From Clavaria fumosa (lineage: Eukaryota; Basidiomycota; Agaricomycetes; Agaricales; Clavariaceae): a stretch of DNA of 64,000 bases. A model generated the notes under the pieces. It searched no databases, was not told the DNA's origin, and saw only the letters and a program-made list of their open reading frames with translations. Positions 33,421 to 43,545 of this stretch are shown here, piece after piece. The translations under genes were made by a program, and so were the position numbers. Where the stretch lies: the NCBI GenBank assembly GCA_951802425.1, contig OX637800.1, positions 1,922,001 through 1,986,000 of the forward strand. Reading direction: 5' to 3'. Within the stretch, counting starts at the first letter, position 1. Every line of letters begins with the position of its first letter.

Positions 33421-35540
33421 CTACTGGTCGCGAGCTTTTTCCTTCCCCTTTCACGACCCTTCTGCTCCTTCCCCGCCTTCCACACTCGCGACTTTTTCCT
33501 TTTCCCCCTTCTCCTCCTCTCCAGCCTCGGGAGCCTTCAACTCAAAACCCCAATTGTCCACCCTTGGAATACCCAACAGCTCCCTCCTCACGCGACACTG
33601 CTCCTGCTCTGCCCATTGCTCTACCCAGGACGGGAGTTCTTCCGGCGACTTCATCAAGAGGTCTTCGTAGGCGAAGAAGACCGTCTCGAGGCCTCGCCAT
33701 CCTAGAAAGCGAGCCTCGTGGAGTTCACCGACCATACTCGCACATTGGTCGCGCAACTCTAAAATCCAATCTTCAGTTCATTGCCAAAAAATAAAACCCA
33801 CGAGGACTTACCTTTTTCCTGCTCCCTCGACGCCCTCAACTCCCTTTCCATCCTCTCTACAGTCGCGAACAAATCTACAAAACAAAAATTAGTTTGTGTT
33901 ATACTCGCGACTATGGAACTTACTTTGTTCCGATTCCTCAGCCTCCTCCAATCGTCGTCGGGCCTCCTCCAGTTCGACCTTATGGTCTAGAGAAACACAA
34001 ATATTAGCTTATAACATCGCGAGATGAGATCACGACTTACCGGCCCCTTCCCTTTTCATCGTCGCTATCACCTCCCGCACCTCCTCGAACTCGTCGCGAG
34101 TCTTTCCTACCCTCACCAACCATTCTACGAACGAGGATCAGCTCATTTCATACTCGCGACTGTTGACTTACCCTCTTTTTCCTTTTTCAACTCCCTTACC
34201 TCACCTCGCGCGTCCCTCAATTTGACTTCCTGGTCTGGTTCACAACAAGATTAGTCCGCGACACTATAAAATAGAATGACTACTCGCCTTGCCAATCCCA
34301 TTCGAGCGCCGAGAAATCCTTCTCGGTATTCACTATCCGCGCTCTCAATTTCGCATTCTCTGCCTCTATGTTGATGGGCATGGACACCTTCGTCGTGTCA
34401 CCCTGCGCCCTCTCCACTTCTTTACCTTTTCCTACAAATCCGCGAGTTCAGTAAGACCACGAATCGATAAAGAAAATTTAGGACTCACCTTTCTTGCCCC
34501 ACCGCAACGCTTCCAACTCACGCTTAGCCGCCACCAATTCCACCTCCAATTCCATCTCCCGATGCGACTTGTATACCCACGCTATCTTCTTCGTGGGTTC
34601 CGCGACTTGTTGTCGGAGCGTCGCGAGCTCCCTCTCCAGGTCACCTCTTGGGACTTTTGTTCCCGCGATCTTTTCCTGCTCTTCCACCACCCCCCTCGAC
34701 GATGACGGCTTGACGATTCGCCTTTTTGACGGACCAGGCATTGGCGACCGTGACCTCACCCTTGTCCGCTTCCTGCATCCCGCCCATGTCGGAGTCTCCG
34801 GAACCGGTAGCATCGGGTACTTTGATCCCGTTCAATTCGCGACCCCAGGAGTACTTGCTGTTACCGTCACTGACCCTTCCGCACACCTCAGCACCGCATC
34901 AACTCGTGCGTCGTCCCACCCATACTCACCCTTGACGCGCCACCGACGAAATTCCTGGACCCAGGAACACTTCCCGTGGTCCTCAGCATACTGACGACAC
35001 TTGCCGGCAGTGCTGCGCTCACACTGTCGGCCCTTTGCGACGCAGTTGTCGCAATCCTGGGGTTTTAACAATCAGAAGGAACAAATAGGGATGAGAACTA
35101 TTATTATGCACCTCTCGCCCCCTTTCGTTCCACTCTTTGTTTTCCTTTACTGACCCGATTTTCTTCCAAGCTTTTATGAAATCTGCGGGCGACAGGTCGA
35201 CCTCACTCGCGACGTTGCCCTCCATCTCGCTGGGGCCCGCGACGTTCTCCACCGACCCGCTAGGGCCTGCGACATTTTTCACCAACCCGCTTGGGCCCGC
35301 AACGTCCTCCCTCGCCCTGTTGGGACCCGCAGCTTTCCCCCTCCTTTTTTCGCGCCTCGCGACTTCTTCTCAGGAGCGCGCACATCGTGCTTGTTCAGCC
35401 TGTTGACGGGCCAACGCGTCTTCTAGGATCCCCAGATTGAGGCTGGGTTCTGTTTCATCATATATGCGCATTTCACGCACGACCTCGTTCTCGTCCTTGT
35501 TGGTTTCGGTTTCATGTTGTTTGATGAAAGCAGAGACCAT
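33421..35540 (-). pseudogene. Antisense accessory gene of family B (copy 2), multi-intron Zn(II)2Cys6-like protein
   Basis: ATG at 35538-35540 (MVSAF); ancestral stop TAG at 33421-33423, with an earlier TGA at 33451. At least seven intron candidates with canonical ends lie at about 33759-33811 (GTAAGT...TTTTAG), 33.87-33.92, 33.99-34.04, 34.12-34.17, 34.23-34.29 (GC donor), 34.43-34.49 and 35057-35111 (GTGCAT...CCCAG), each 50-60 bp. Exons give an N-terminus with TGA at codon 57, repeated AGPS-type segments, WKKIGSVKENKEWNE, the cysteine cluster, a basic NLS-like GPSKRRIVKPSSSR, coiled coil (LERELATLRQQVAEPTKK) and a conserved C-terminal exon (LETVFFAYEDLLMKS). Same gene as 7513-9594. Function is not demonstrated. 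Confidence 0.7.
34967..35053 (-). other. Zn(II)2Cys6-like cluster, family B copy 2 (fifth Cys lost)
   Basis: Same 29-codon layout as 9051-9137, but the fifth cysteine codon reads TAT (Tyr). The G-to-A change is not at a CpG in the present sequence. The other five cysteines are kept. Confidence 0.7.
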
Positions 35541-35644
35541 GGTGGTTGGACTTAGAAAAAAATTTCGGGTGTCGTGACCTGATCAACAAACATTGCGCTG
35601 ACTAATCATCACGTGATCTCCACTCTCGCAGGGCTCGAGGCTTG

Positions 35645-35653
35645 AAGGGGGGG
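35645..35653 (+). promoter_or_regulatory. Polypurine tract of family B copy 2
   Basis: gaaggggggg just upstream of the 3' LTR start at 35657; the same tract is seen in copy 1. Confidence 0.75.
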
Positions 35654-35656
35654 TAA

Positions 35657-37155
35657 TGTCAGGACCCATTCATTTTTCCCATACCCAAACCGACCTTACC
35701 AACACTTCCGAACCTCCCAACGACCCTCTACAACCTCGTGAGCCCCTCTACACGCTTCCGAAACCCGCTATTCCCTTCCAGAAGCCTCTCCAACCTTTCT
35801 CGCACTCACACGACACTCGCGACCACCATGCCATATTCGCGACGCCTCCCTTTATCTCATTCCACACGCATACCTCGCCCGGACCCACCAATCTTACGCA
35901 CGACACGACATTGTGCGTCTTCTTCCGCCAGCACGTGACTTGCCGTGCGGCACCCCCGGCGCTACCACTACCAGCGCCAATACGATAACAGCGTCATGGC
36001 CGTTACCCGCGTTACATGTGTTACCCACATGACTTCCCGCCCAAAGTCACCTGCATCACCTGCGTCACTAGCGTCACCCACGTGACCGCTCTTATGACCT
36101 CGTGACCTTAACACTCAAACGCGCCACCAATGGTCAGCTGTATGTACACTTCAAATTATGTTTCCCTTCTTCTCCTCAATCGTCTATAACTACTTTACTT
36201 ATGATCCGAGAATCCCCCAGTAGTTATAGATATGTATATATTTATTTAACTAGGTCGCGACCTGTGACAGGTCATCTTCGCGACCTTACATATGCATACC
36301 TAACCCCTCGCGACCTTAGTAGAACATGCGCCTAGTCACTTTACGACTAAACATACCCTGTACTACTATAGTCTTGTCGCCTGGCGACCTCTGTACTTTC
36401 CCTTTTTCGTTATACTCTCTGTACGTACGTATATAAGGTCTCGCATGTACTTATGGTACTCCAGACTTGATATTGACGCACATTGGTTTAAGCTTGAGGC
36501 TATTACGCCCTTTGAGCTTGGAACCATCGCGATTGATAGGTCTTGTCTCTCTTGGTGACCACAAGATCGCCAAGACACACTCTACTCTGTTCTAACTCGC
36601 CCTCTGCGCTCGTACAACTCGCGCGACCTAAGTATTCTTTATTATTCGTCTTGGTACTGATCTTGGAACCCTACAGGTTCTCCCGTCGGTTGGCAAAGTC
36701 ATCGCCTTCAACCGACCTACTTATCAATATCATCGCAACCTCTCGTGACCTTCTTTACATCGTCTATTTCTTTCACCTCGTCTTTTTCCTTTGCTATGCT
36801 TCGTCGGTCGACCTCGCGACCTTCTCAGCGTTATCACTTTCTCCCACCTCGTCTGTTCTTTTCTTCACGCTTCGTCGGTCGACTTCGCGACCCTCTCAGC
36901 ATCACCGATTTCCCCCCTCCTTGTCAATTTCCTCCTTTACGCTTCGTTTACCGACTTCGCGACCTTCCTAGCGACGTCTTCCCTTTTTATGCTTATCTCT
37001 CTTCGCTCTTACATCTTCTCAGACATCTTCGCGACTTTCCGGGACCGAGCATTCTCGACTGTGCTCAACAGTTGATTGGTCTTAGCGAGTTTCCAGGACT
37101 GGTCACCAACAAGTCGATCTCCGGTGCTACTATCGAGACGGGACAGGCCCTAACA
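35657..37155 (+). repeat. 3' LTR of family B copy 2
   Basis: 1499 bp, the same ends as the 5' LTR. The two differ at scattered sites that are mostly C/T or G/A at CpG. The TATA region and agacttgatatt are conserved near 36430-36475. Followed by the TSD ctagt. Confidence 0.95.
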
Positions 37156-38320
37156 CTAGTCTACCAGACCCACAGCAACTAGCTGCAACTAGTCCACTAG
37201 ATCCACAGCTAGTAGCTATAACTAATTCACCAGATCTACAGCTAGTAGCTGCAACTAGTCCACTAGGTCCACAGCTACTAGCTGCAACTAGTTCACTACA
37301 TCTACAACTAATAGCTGTAACTAGTTCACTAGATCCACAGCTAATGGCTGTAACTAGTCCACTAGACCCACAGCTGGTAGCTGCCACTAGTCCACTAGGT
37401 CCACAACTACTAGCTGCAACTAGTTCATTACATCTAAAGCTAATAGCTGTAACTAGTTCACTAGATCTACAGCAACTAGCTGCAACTAGTCTACTAGACC
37501 TACACCTACTAGCTGCAACTAGTTCACTACATCTACAGCTAGTAGCTGCAACTAGTTCACTACATCTACAACTAATAGCTGTAACTAGTTCACTAGATCT
37601 ACAGCTAGTAGCTGCAACTAGTCCACTAGGCCCACAGCTACTAGCTGTAACTAGTTCACTACATCTACAGCTAATAGCTGTAACTAGTCTACTAGACCTA
37701 CACCTACTAGCTGCAACTAGTTCACTACATTTACAACCAATAGCTGTAACTAGTTCACTACATCTACAGCTAGTAGCTGCAACTAGTCCACTAGACCTAC
37801 ACCTACTTGCTGCACCTAGTCCACTAGATCCACAACTGGTAGCTGTAACTAGTCCACTGGACCCACAGCTAGCAGCTGTAACTAGTTCACTACATCCACA
37901 ACTAATAGCTGTAACTAGTTCACTAGATCTACAGCTAGTAGCTGCAACTAGTTCACTATGTCTACAGCTAATAGCTGCAACTAGTTCACTACATCCACAA
38001 CTAATAGCTGTAACTAGTTCACTAGATCTACAGCTAGTAGCTGCAACTAGTCCACTAGGCCCACAGCTACTAGCTGTAACTAGTTCACTACATCTACAGC
38101 TAATAGCTGCAACTAGTCCACTAGACCTACACCTACTTGCTGCACCTAGTCCACTAGATCCACAACTGGTAGCTGTAACTAGTCCACTGGACCCACAGCT
38201 AGCAGCTGTAACTAGTTCACTAGACCCATAGCTAGTACCTGCAACTAGTCCACCAGGTCCACACCTAGTAGCTGTAACTAGTCCACTAGATCCACAGCTA
38301 TCAGCTGTATCTAGTATACT
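37156..38320. repeat. 33-bp minisatellite (CTAGT-rich), about 35 units
   Basis: Unit of 33 bp around actagtycactagaycyacag, gctagtagctgcaa. As 33 is divisible by 3 it produces a spurious 295-codon ORF (37344-38231). The array starts left of the family-B element (26095), so the element split it. Degrades gradually to about 38320. Confidence 0.95.
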
Positions 38321-38472
38321 AGTCCCCCATGTACTACCTTTGACAAGTTAACTAGACAAGTTGACTGACCATAAGGATTCCTTGTCCAGCTGTAGCTGCA
38401 AAGAGGACACTATGAATTATACCTAACTGCTGTGTCTAGTTAATTATTTGAGTCAGTACTACTGCCGTCCAG

Positions 38473-40350
38473 AAGCTCATATCGGGTTTCCGGGCCCTTG
38501 ATTGCTACATCATCTACAAATGGGATGGTTATGTGCGGAATTTCATCTTGCAGGATATGTGTGATGTCTCTGTGCATAATTTGTGTTGCATTCGTGTATC
38601 CCATCAGGACACAAGTGAGCTGTTTGGCTCCGAGAGGGGTTTGAAACGTGGTAAGGTCTCAGCTTCGCTCGTCGAGAGACCGTTGATCGAAGGAGACGAA
38701 TAAATCGAGAGTTCCGTAGCATCCACGTCCAGCAAATGATTCCACAAAAACCTCCATTATCGGGGGAACTGCGGAGTCGCTGATGGTGACTTTGTTCAAT
38801 GGCTGTAAGTTGTGTACGAGTCAAAGAGACTTTCCGTCTTTCTTTAACACACAAAACCACTGGGACTGATAAGAGGAGTTGGACTCTTTGTAGACTCTGG
38901 CCGCTATCTTTTCTTGGATAACCTTCAGGACTTCATCGTAGATGCTGGGAGGAATCAGTATATTTTTGAAGATCCAGGGAACATGTTTGACTGTCAGGAT
39001 GATAATCGGATCGAAGTATTTTGTGTTGAATCGTCCTTTTTCGGTCTCTGTCCAAGCGAAGGCATCTTCCTGGACTTTACAGCTGTTTGCAAAATAGCTG
39101 GCCACATGACTGAAACAAAAAAATTTGACCTAAAAACTTTTGAGTCATATCTCACTCAATTCTGGGTCAATCAGGGAGATCTTTTCAGATTTACCACACA
39201 ACTGACCCTGCCTGAGGTGCCTAGACCATCAATATTGTGTAATTATTGCAAAATAAGAATATTAGTTTTTGTGCCACATTTTGCAGTTTGTGGTCTGTGT
39301 GAAGTAATAGGAATTTTGAAAGCTCTGGAAACACATCCAAAGTATCTAAATCTTATATCCTGAGGTGCCAGGATATGTATTATGATACATAATGTAATAT
39401 TACTATCATTGTTGCAAAAGCAAAAGTCATTGAATAATGAAACTTGACATTTGATCTTATAGAAAGCTATTTTGATACATCTGACTAATGAAATTAATTC
39501 TGGCACCTCAGGATATAGCCTCTGGATTCTTCTAGTGTATTTTCAGCCCCTGGAAAGCTCATATTACATCACACAGATCACAAACTGCAAAATGTGGTGC
39601 AAAAACTAACATTCTTATTTTGCAATAATTACACAATATTGATGGTCTAGGCACCTCAGGCAGGGTCAGTTGTGTGGTAAATCTGAAAAGATCTCCCTGA
39701 TTGACCCAGAATTGAGTGAGATATGACTCAAAAGTTTTTAGGTCAAATTTTTTTGTTTCAGTCATGTGGCCAGCTATTTTGCAAACAGCTGTAATAAGAT
39801 AGTGAACGAGTTTTTCTTCCTCTGGCCATAAAAATCCGGTGGGGTTTGCATTATGCGCGTGTTTCCGGTCTTGAGTATATCGGAGACCAGGGGTGAAATC
39901 GGGGGGGTGTGTTGGAAGAATCGGCATATCAGCTAGTGGGTCTGGATGCCGGCATCAGACAATCCGGAATTCTTCGGGTACTGTTGCTTTGATTGGATTG
40001 ACGCAGTTCGCTACCTTCTTATATTTCTTTCCTAGGTAAACTGGCAAAATGGCATCCATAGATGGGAAATTCATTTCAGAGGTATTGTTGTACAGGGGAT
40101 ATGCGATATTCGGATGCGTCGGCTCACATTCGATAGCAACCGGGGAATCAACAGAATCGAGAGAAATGTCCGAGACACTGATACAAGGAATGGGATCAAG
40201 AGGGGCTAGATTTACAAAGGAAGATGATGAGGAATCCTGAATGGAAGTGGAAAAGATGGCTGGAGTCTTGTATTTGGGTATAGGTTCTGTGTCCGCATTG
40301 ACCGGAGGTGAGTCCATAGATTTGCGGATAATCGAGGCTCCAGCCATCAA
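38473..40350 (-). pseudogene. Family A copy 2 pol fragment (interrupted by MITE)
   Basis: N-terminal pol from about 40350 down: MAGASIIRKS, then a stop (TGA for CGA) after PEEFRIV at 39955, then PPDFTPGLRYTQDRK. Interrupted at 39793-39078 by the MITE, then ETEKGRFNTKYFDPIII and LKKDGKSL with a TGA at 38821, and the RT start to 38473. Non-functional. Confidence 0.9.
39080..39791. mobile_element. 712-bp MITE with ~230-bp terminal inverted repeats and TA TSD
   Basis: Ends CAGCTGTTTGCAAAATAGCT...AGCTATTTTGCAAACAGCTG. The inverted repeats (39080-39309 and 39562-39791) are almost perfect. The other two family-A copies show the empty site (near 178 and 60997), which demonstrates a TA dinucleotide duplication (39078-39079 and 39792-39793). 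TA target and CAG terminus point to mobilisation by a Tc1/mariner-superfamily transposase. No transposase ORF inside. Confidence 0.92.
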
Positions 40351-42488
40351 AAATCCGGATGCGATTTCTTGTTATTCAATGTTTTGCGGACCAGGATTCG
40401 CTCTTTTGTTGGCACTATGATTCGTTCTCCTGTGTTCGGATCATTTAGAATGAGGTCCTGGGCCCCATGAGGATGATCGATTGTCTGAGAGCCGGTTAGC
40501 ATAAAAAATGGTCGTCCGACAAGAACTTCGCAGGGTAGTATGTCTGCCACTTGCATTTGAACATGGAACGTGCACAGACCGATCTGTAAAGGGAAATTTT
40601 TGATGAGTCTGAGCATTGGAGCGATGGTGCCATGGGATGATTCCATGTGGATCACTCGTTCGGAGTGCTGCGGATTGCCGAGCTTTTCCCACACATCTCG
40701 CCGCATTGCTACAATAGAGCTACCCTGGTTGAGAAGGCACTCCGTGGCGATCTGACCATCCAAAATGCCTTCTACAATGCGGAGTGGAGCGGCATCGACT
40801 GCCACAACGAGGTCCGGGGCCGTAATGTTTGTGTAGAGTGTATCCTGTACAACGGAGGCAGTGACCGGAACACGGCGGGCAGTAACCATATCCTTCATCT
40901 TTTTACGGATGTCTCCAGAAATGGTGAGTAATTCACAGGGTGTCACATGGACTGGAATGTCGAGTGTGCGATCAAAAACTTGTTGAACGGTTACCAGATT
41001 CTCTATCAGAGCTTGGTAATGATACTGGACGTCAGATCGTTCGATTCTTTCTGGCTTCGATGGGCATGTGACCGGAGGCGAGGTAATGACAACGGCGGGC
41101 GGAGGAGGTAACCTAGATGGTTGTGGATCGTTATTCCGGGGTGTGGGCACTTTCCTTTTGCCCTTGTCAAATTTCTTTGCCACATCGTTCGCAAAGGTGT
41201 GGGCCATATTTTCCAGGGCGATCCTCTCGCCATCTTCTTCATCCGAATCATCTTCTGTATCCGCGGGGTCACCGGATAATCTGGTAGGCTGTGCTTCAAA
41301 TACCATGGTAGTCACCGGCTGTGTATTCTGGGATTGGTAAGTGGCGTAGTACTTATCAAAGCGCTCTGATAGGTTGTTCCCCACAATGGTGCTGGGCAAG
41401 TATCGTCCAGAGGGAAGGCAAATCCTGCCTTTGGTGTTCCATATACATTTACCGGACTTGATGTATTCGAGGGCTTTCGGACAGGCACTAACAAAATGGC
41501 CTAGTTCTGAACAGAAGTTACACATCCGATTTGTAGGGGAATTCGTGGTCTGAGGGGCGGAACATTTTGCTGGTTCGAGAGACTGAGCTGATAAAATTGA
41601 TTCCAGGTGAGCCATGGTAGACGCAAATGTTGCGAAGGCCGCAGACATGTCAAGTTCTTCCTTCTTGATTACTGGTTTTGGTTCCCTCCCGGGGGCTGCG
41701 GATGCAAATCGGATGGGTCTGGAGAATTGATCGGTTGTCACGGAGTGCAGGGACATTGAGGAGAGTAAGAATTCGGCTGCGGTGTGAACCTCATTCATCG
41801 GGTATGGGTCCTGCAGATGGTGATTAGGTAGTATAATAGTGAGCCAGCTCTCGATCCGGCGCCTAGTATGATCCCCAAATCTGAGGATGTAAAGCCAGTT
41901 CCTATCATTGGTGGACATACGTTGTGAACTGATCAGATGTGAGGTGATCCGAAGAAAGTCCCAGTAGTACTCTCCGTGTTCTGTGTGCATGTAAACTCCT
42001 TTTTGGGCCGAGTCTGATATGAAACAGTCCAAATCGGCGACAGAAAACAAACGGCCGCCATCGGAACCTGGATAAAGGCATTGGACAGCCACTTTGAAGG
42101 TATCCCAAGTCCATTCTGGGTGTGGGTCGGGTGTGAGAGTCTCCCAAAGAAGACATGTGTCAGTGTTGAGGTAATGCTTTGCGTACCGAATTAAATTGGT
42201 CTCCAGAATGTCTGGATTAATGCTGGTTAGTACGATATCGATGTCCTCGAAGTACTGGTTAAGGTGCATCGGTACTCCGTCAAAGGCAGGGGCCCCGTGA
42301 GCACCACGAAGCAGATATCTTGGTTGATTAGCCATTTGTATTGGTGCATAGGGTGATAGGTGAACTTTGTCCAGTGAGTTCTGAGGTGCTTCGGGTGGGA
42401 AGTGAAGGATGCTCGATTTGAGGGGGAGTGGTGTAAGCAGTTCTTCGAAGATCTGTGGTAATGTGGTGATGGGAGTCGCAAAGCTCAT
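40347..42488 (-). CDS. Family A copy 2 gag-protease (ORF intact, 713 codons)
   Basis: Open from MSFATPITTL to KSHPDF. It aligns end to end with the 719-codon gag at 58294-60453. Features: capsid-like region (GGRLFSVADLDCFISDSAQKG), a CCHC knuckle with CNFCSELGHFVSAC, an acidic/Pro-rich linker, and a retropepsin-like LLNQGSSIVAM. The active Asp is Asn here (DQGS in copy 3), so protease is probably dead. The end gga ttt ttg atg overlaps pol in the -1 frame. Although open, the element is not autonomous. Confidence 0.88.
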   Translation of the reverse strand: MSFATPITTLPQIFEELLTPLPLKSSILHFPPEAPQNSLDKVHLSPYAPIQMANQPRYLLRGAHGAPAFDGVPMHLNQYFEDIDIVLTSINPDILETNLIRYAKHYLNTDTCLLWETLTPDPHPEWTWDTFKVAVQCLYPGSDGGRLFSVADLDCFISDSAQKGVYMHTEHGEYYWDFLRITSHLISSQRMSTNDRNWLYILRFGDHTRRRIESWLTIILPNHHLQDPYPMNEVHTAAEFLLSSMSLHSVTTDQFSRPIRFASAAPGREPKPVIKKEELDMSAAFATFASTMAHLESILSAQSLEPAKCSAPQTTNSPTNRMCNFCSELGHFVSACPKALEYIKSGKCIWNTKGRICLPSGRYLPSTIVGNNLSERFDKYYATYQSQNTQPVTTMVFEAQPTRLSGDPADTEDDSDEEDGERIALENMAHTFANDVAKKFDKGKRKVPTPRNNDPQPSRLPPPPAVVITSPPVTCPSKPERIERSDVQYHYQALIENLVTVQQVFDRTLDIPVHVTPCELLTISGDIRKKMKDMVTARRVPVTASVVQDTLYTNITAPDLVVAVDAAPLRIVEGILDGQIATECLLNQGSSIVAMRRDVWEKLGNPQHSERVIHMESSHGTIAPMLRLIKNFPLQIGLCTFHVQMQVADILPCEVLVGRPFFMLTGSQTIDHPHGAQDLILNDPNTGERIIVPTKERILVRKTLNNKKSHPDF

Positions 42489-42715
42489 ATGGGAGTATAC
42501 AATGGATGAAATACTGGGAATGTCTGATGGAAGAAAGTGGGAAGTTTCAATTACTTCTCCAGGAGGTTCGGAATGCAGTGGTTCTGTGATCGGATTCGGG
42601 TTTTGACTTCTCAGGCGTTCAGAGCATCGAGGCTGGAAAGCGGAGGAGCCTCTGGGAATCCTTGAAGGCTGTAGTGAAGATGTTGTTACGACCCCCTCGC
42701 GGTGGGCTCCAAAAT

Positions 42716-43545
42716 TGTAGTAGGCTGTACAGGTGTTGGCTGCAAATAGATGTTCGCGGCCAGGTTCTTCAGGGGGTCTTGTTACACGACGTAGACACTA
42801 GACAGAACCTTGGAGAATACAGAGGTTGAGTGTCTATGGCTTGGAAAGAGAGAATATACACTGTCCGGAGTGTCCGGTATCAGATCCGGTAGAGTCCAAT
42901 GTTTGGATCAAAGGTTCGAGGGGCCAGCAATGATGAAGGCCAGCGGATCAATAGGTACAACGAGGGATGAGCTTGCTAAAGATCACAGCACAATGTGGGC
43001 ATTCAAAAAGCTGCTTTTCCATAGAGTCCAGTATGTACTTAAGTACATTTTTCTAGGTACAGCAAATCTGATTCTACAGAAGTCTCCGGAAGCTACAGAA
43101 GGCAATGTGATATCGTATACAAGGTCATATAGGGGTCTTGATTCATAAAAGAGTCATGCAGTTTGGAGGGATGAAATGTCCGATGACTAGCATATGTCTG
43201 GACTGCTCGTAAAATGAAGGAAAGTGAGGCTGGTACAGCAAAGGGGTACTAGGAACAATGGGCAAAGCACTGCAAAGGGTTTGAAATGTTTCAATGATCG
43301 GATGGTTGAAAGGGATCACAATATGAAATTTACAGCATGGTATATGAAATAAAGGAAGGGGAATGGAATAGTGAGTATGTCAAGCGCTGACCATGCTGGA
43401 GTGATGAAATAGGGAGGTGTGGGCGGTGTGTATGACCTGCAGGCTGTGATCATCACAGGGGATCGGAGACCGGAGAGTCCAATAAAATACCTGGATAGTC
43501 AGTATCTGTGATGTTTCCTTGTCTAAACTGCATATCATCCTTACA
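42716..43545 (-). repeat. 5' LTR of family A copy 2
   Basis: 830 bp, on the minus strand TGTAAGGATGAT to GCCTACTACA. Shorter than the 906-907-bp LTRs through internal deletions. The primer-binding site tggagcccaccgcgaggg follows at about 42694-42711. Confidence 0.9.

Larger units (their letters stand above)
26130..37155 (+). mobile_element. Ty3/gypsy family B, copy 2: complete chromovirus-type element
   Basis: An 11026-bp element: 5' LTR 26130-27627, primer-binding site 27629-27640, gag, pol (protease, RT, RNase H, integrase, chromodomain), antisense accessory gene 33421-35540, polypurine tract 35645-35653, 3' LTR 35657-37155. Perfect TSD ctagt (26125-26129 and 37156-37160). The LTRs are nearly identical and differ mostly at CpG, so insertion is fairly recent, but the coding region has several CGA-to-TGA stops and one frameshift. 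The domain order and C-terminal chromodomain place it with fungal chromoviruses. Confidence 0.95.
38473..43545 (-). mobile_element. Ty3/gypsy family A, copy 2, reversed and truncated
   Basis: On the minus strand: 5' LTR (43545-42716), primer-binding site, leader, gag (42488-40347), then pol ending abruptly within RT at 38473. The 3' half and 3' LTR are missing. A MITE is inserted at 39080-39791. The 5' LTR starts inside a family-B LTR fragment (43546-44137), so this copy too is nested in a gypsy element. Confidence 0.92.

Noticed and set aside
37344..38231. 295-codon ORF of repeated LVAATSSLHLQ-type units
   Set aside because: A product of a 33-bp minisatellite whose unit length is a multiple of three. 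No start context, and the array is split by a transposon.
37156..38320. Possible CRISPR array
   Set aside because: Units are contiguous and degenerate with no unique spacers, and the genome is eukaryotic.
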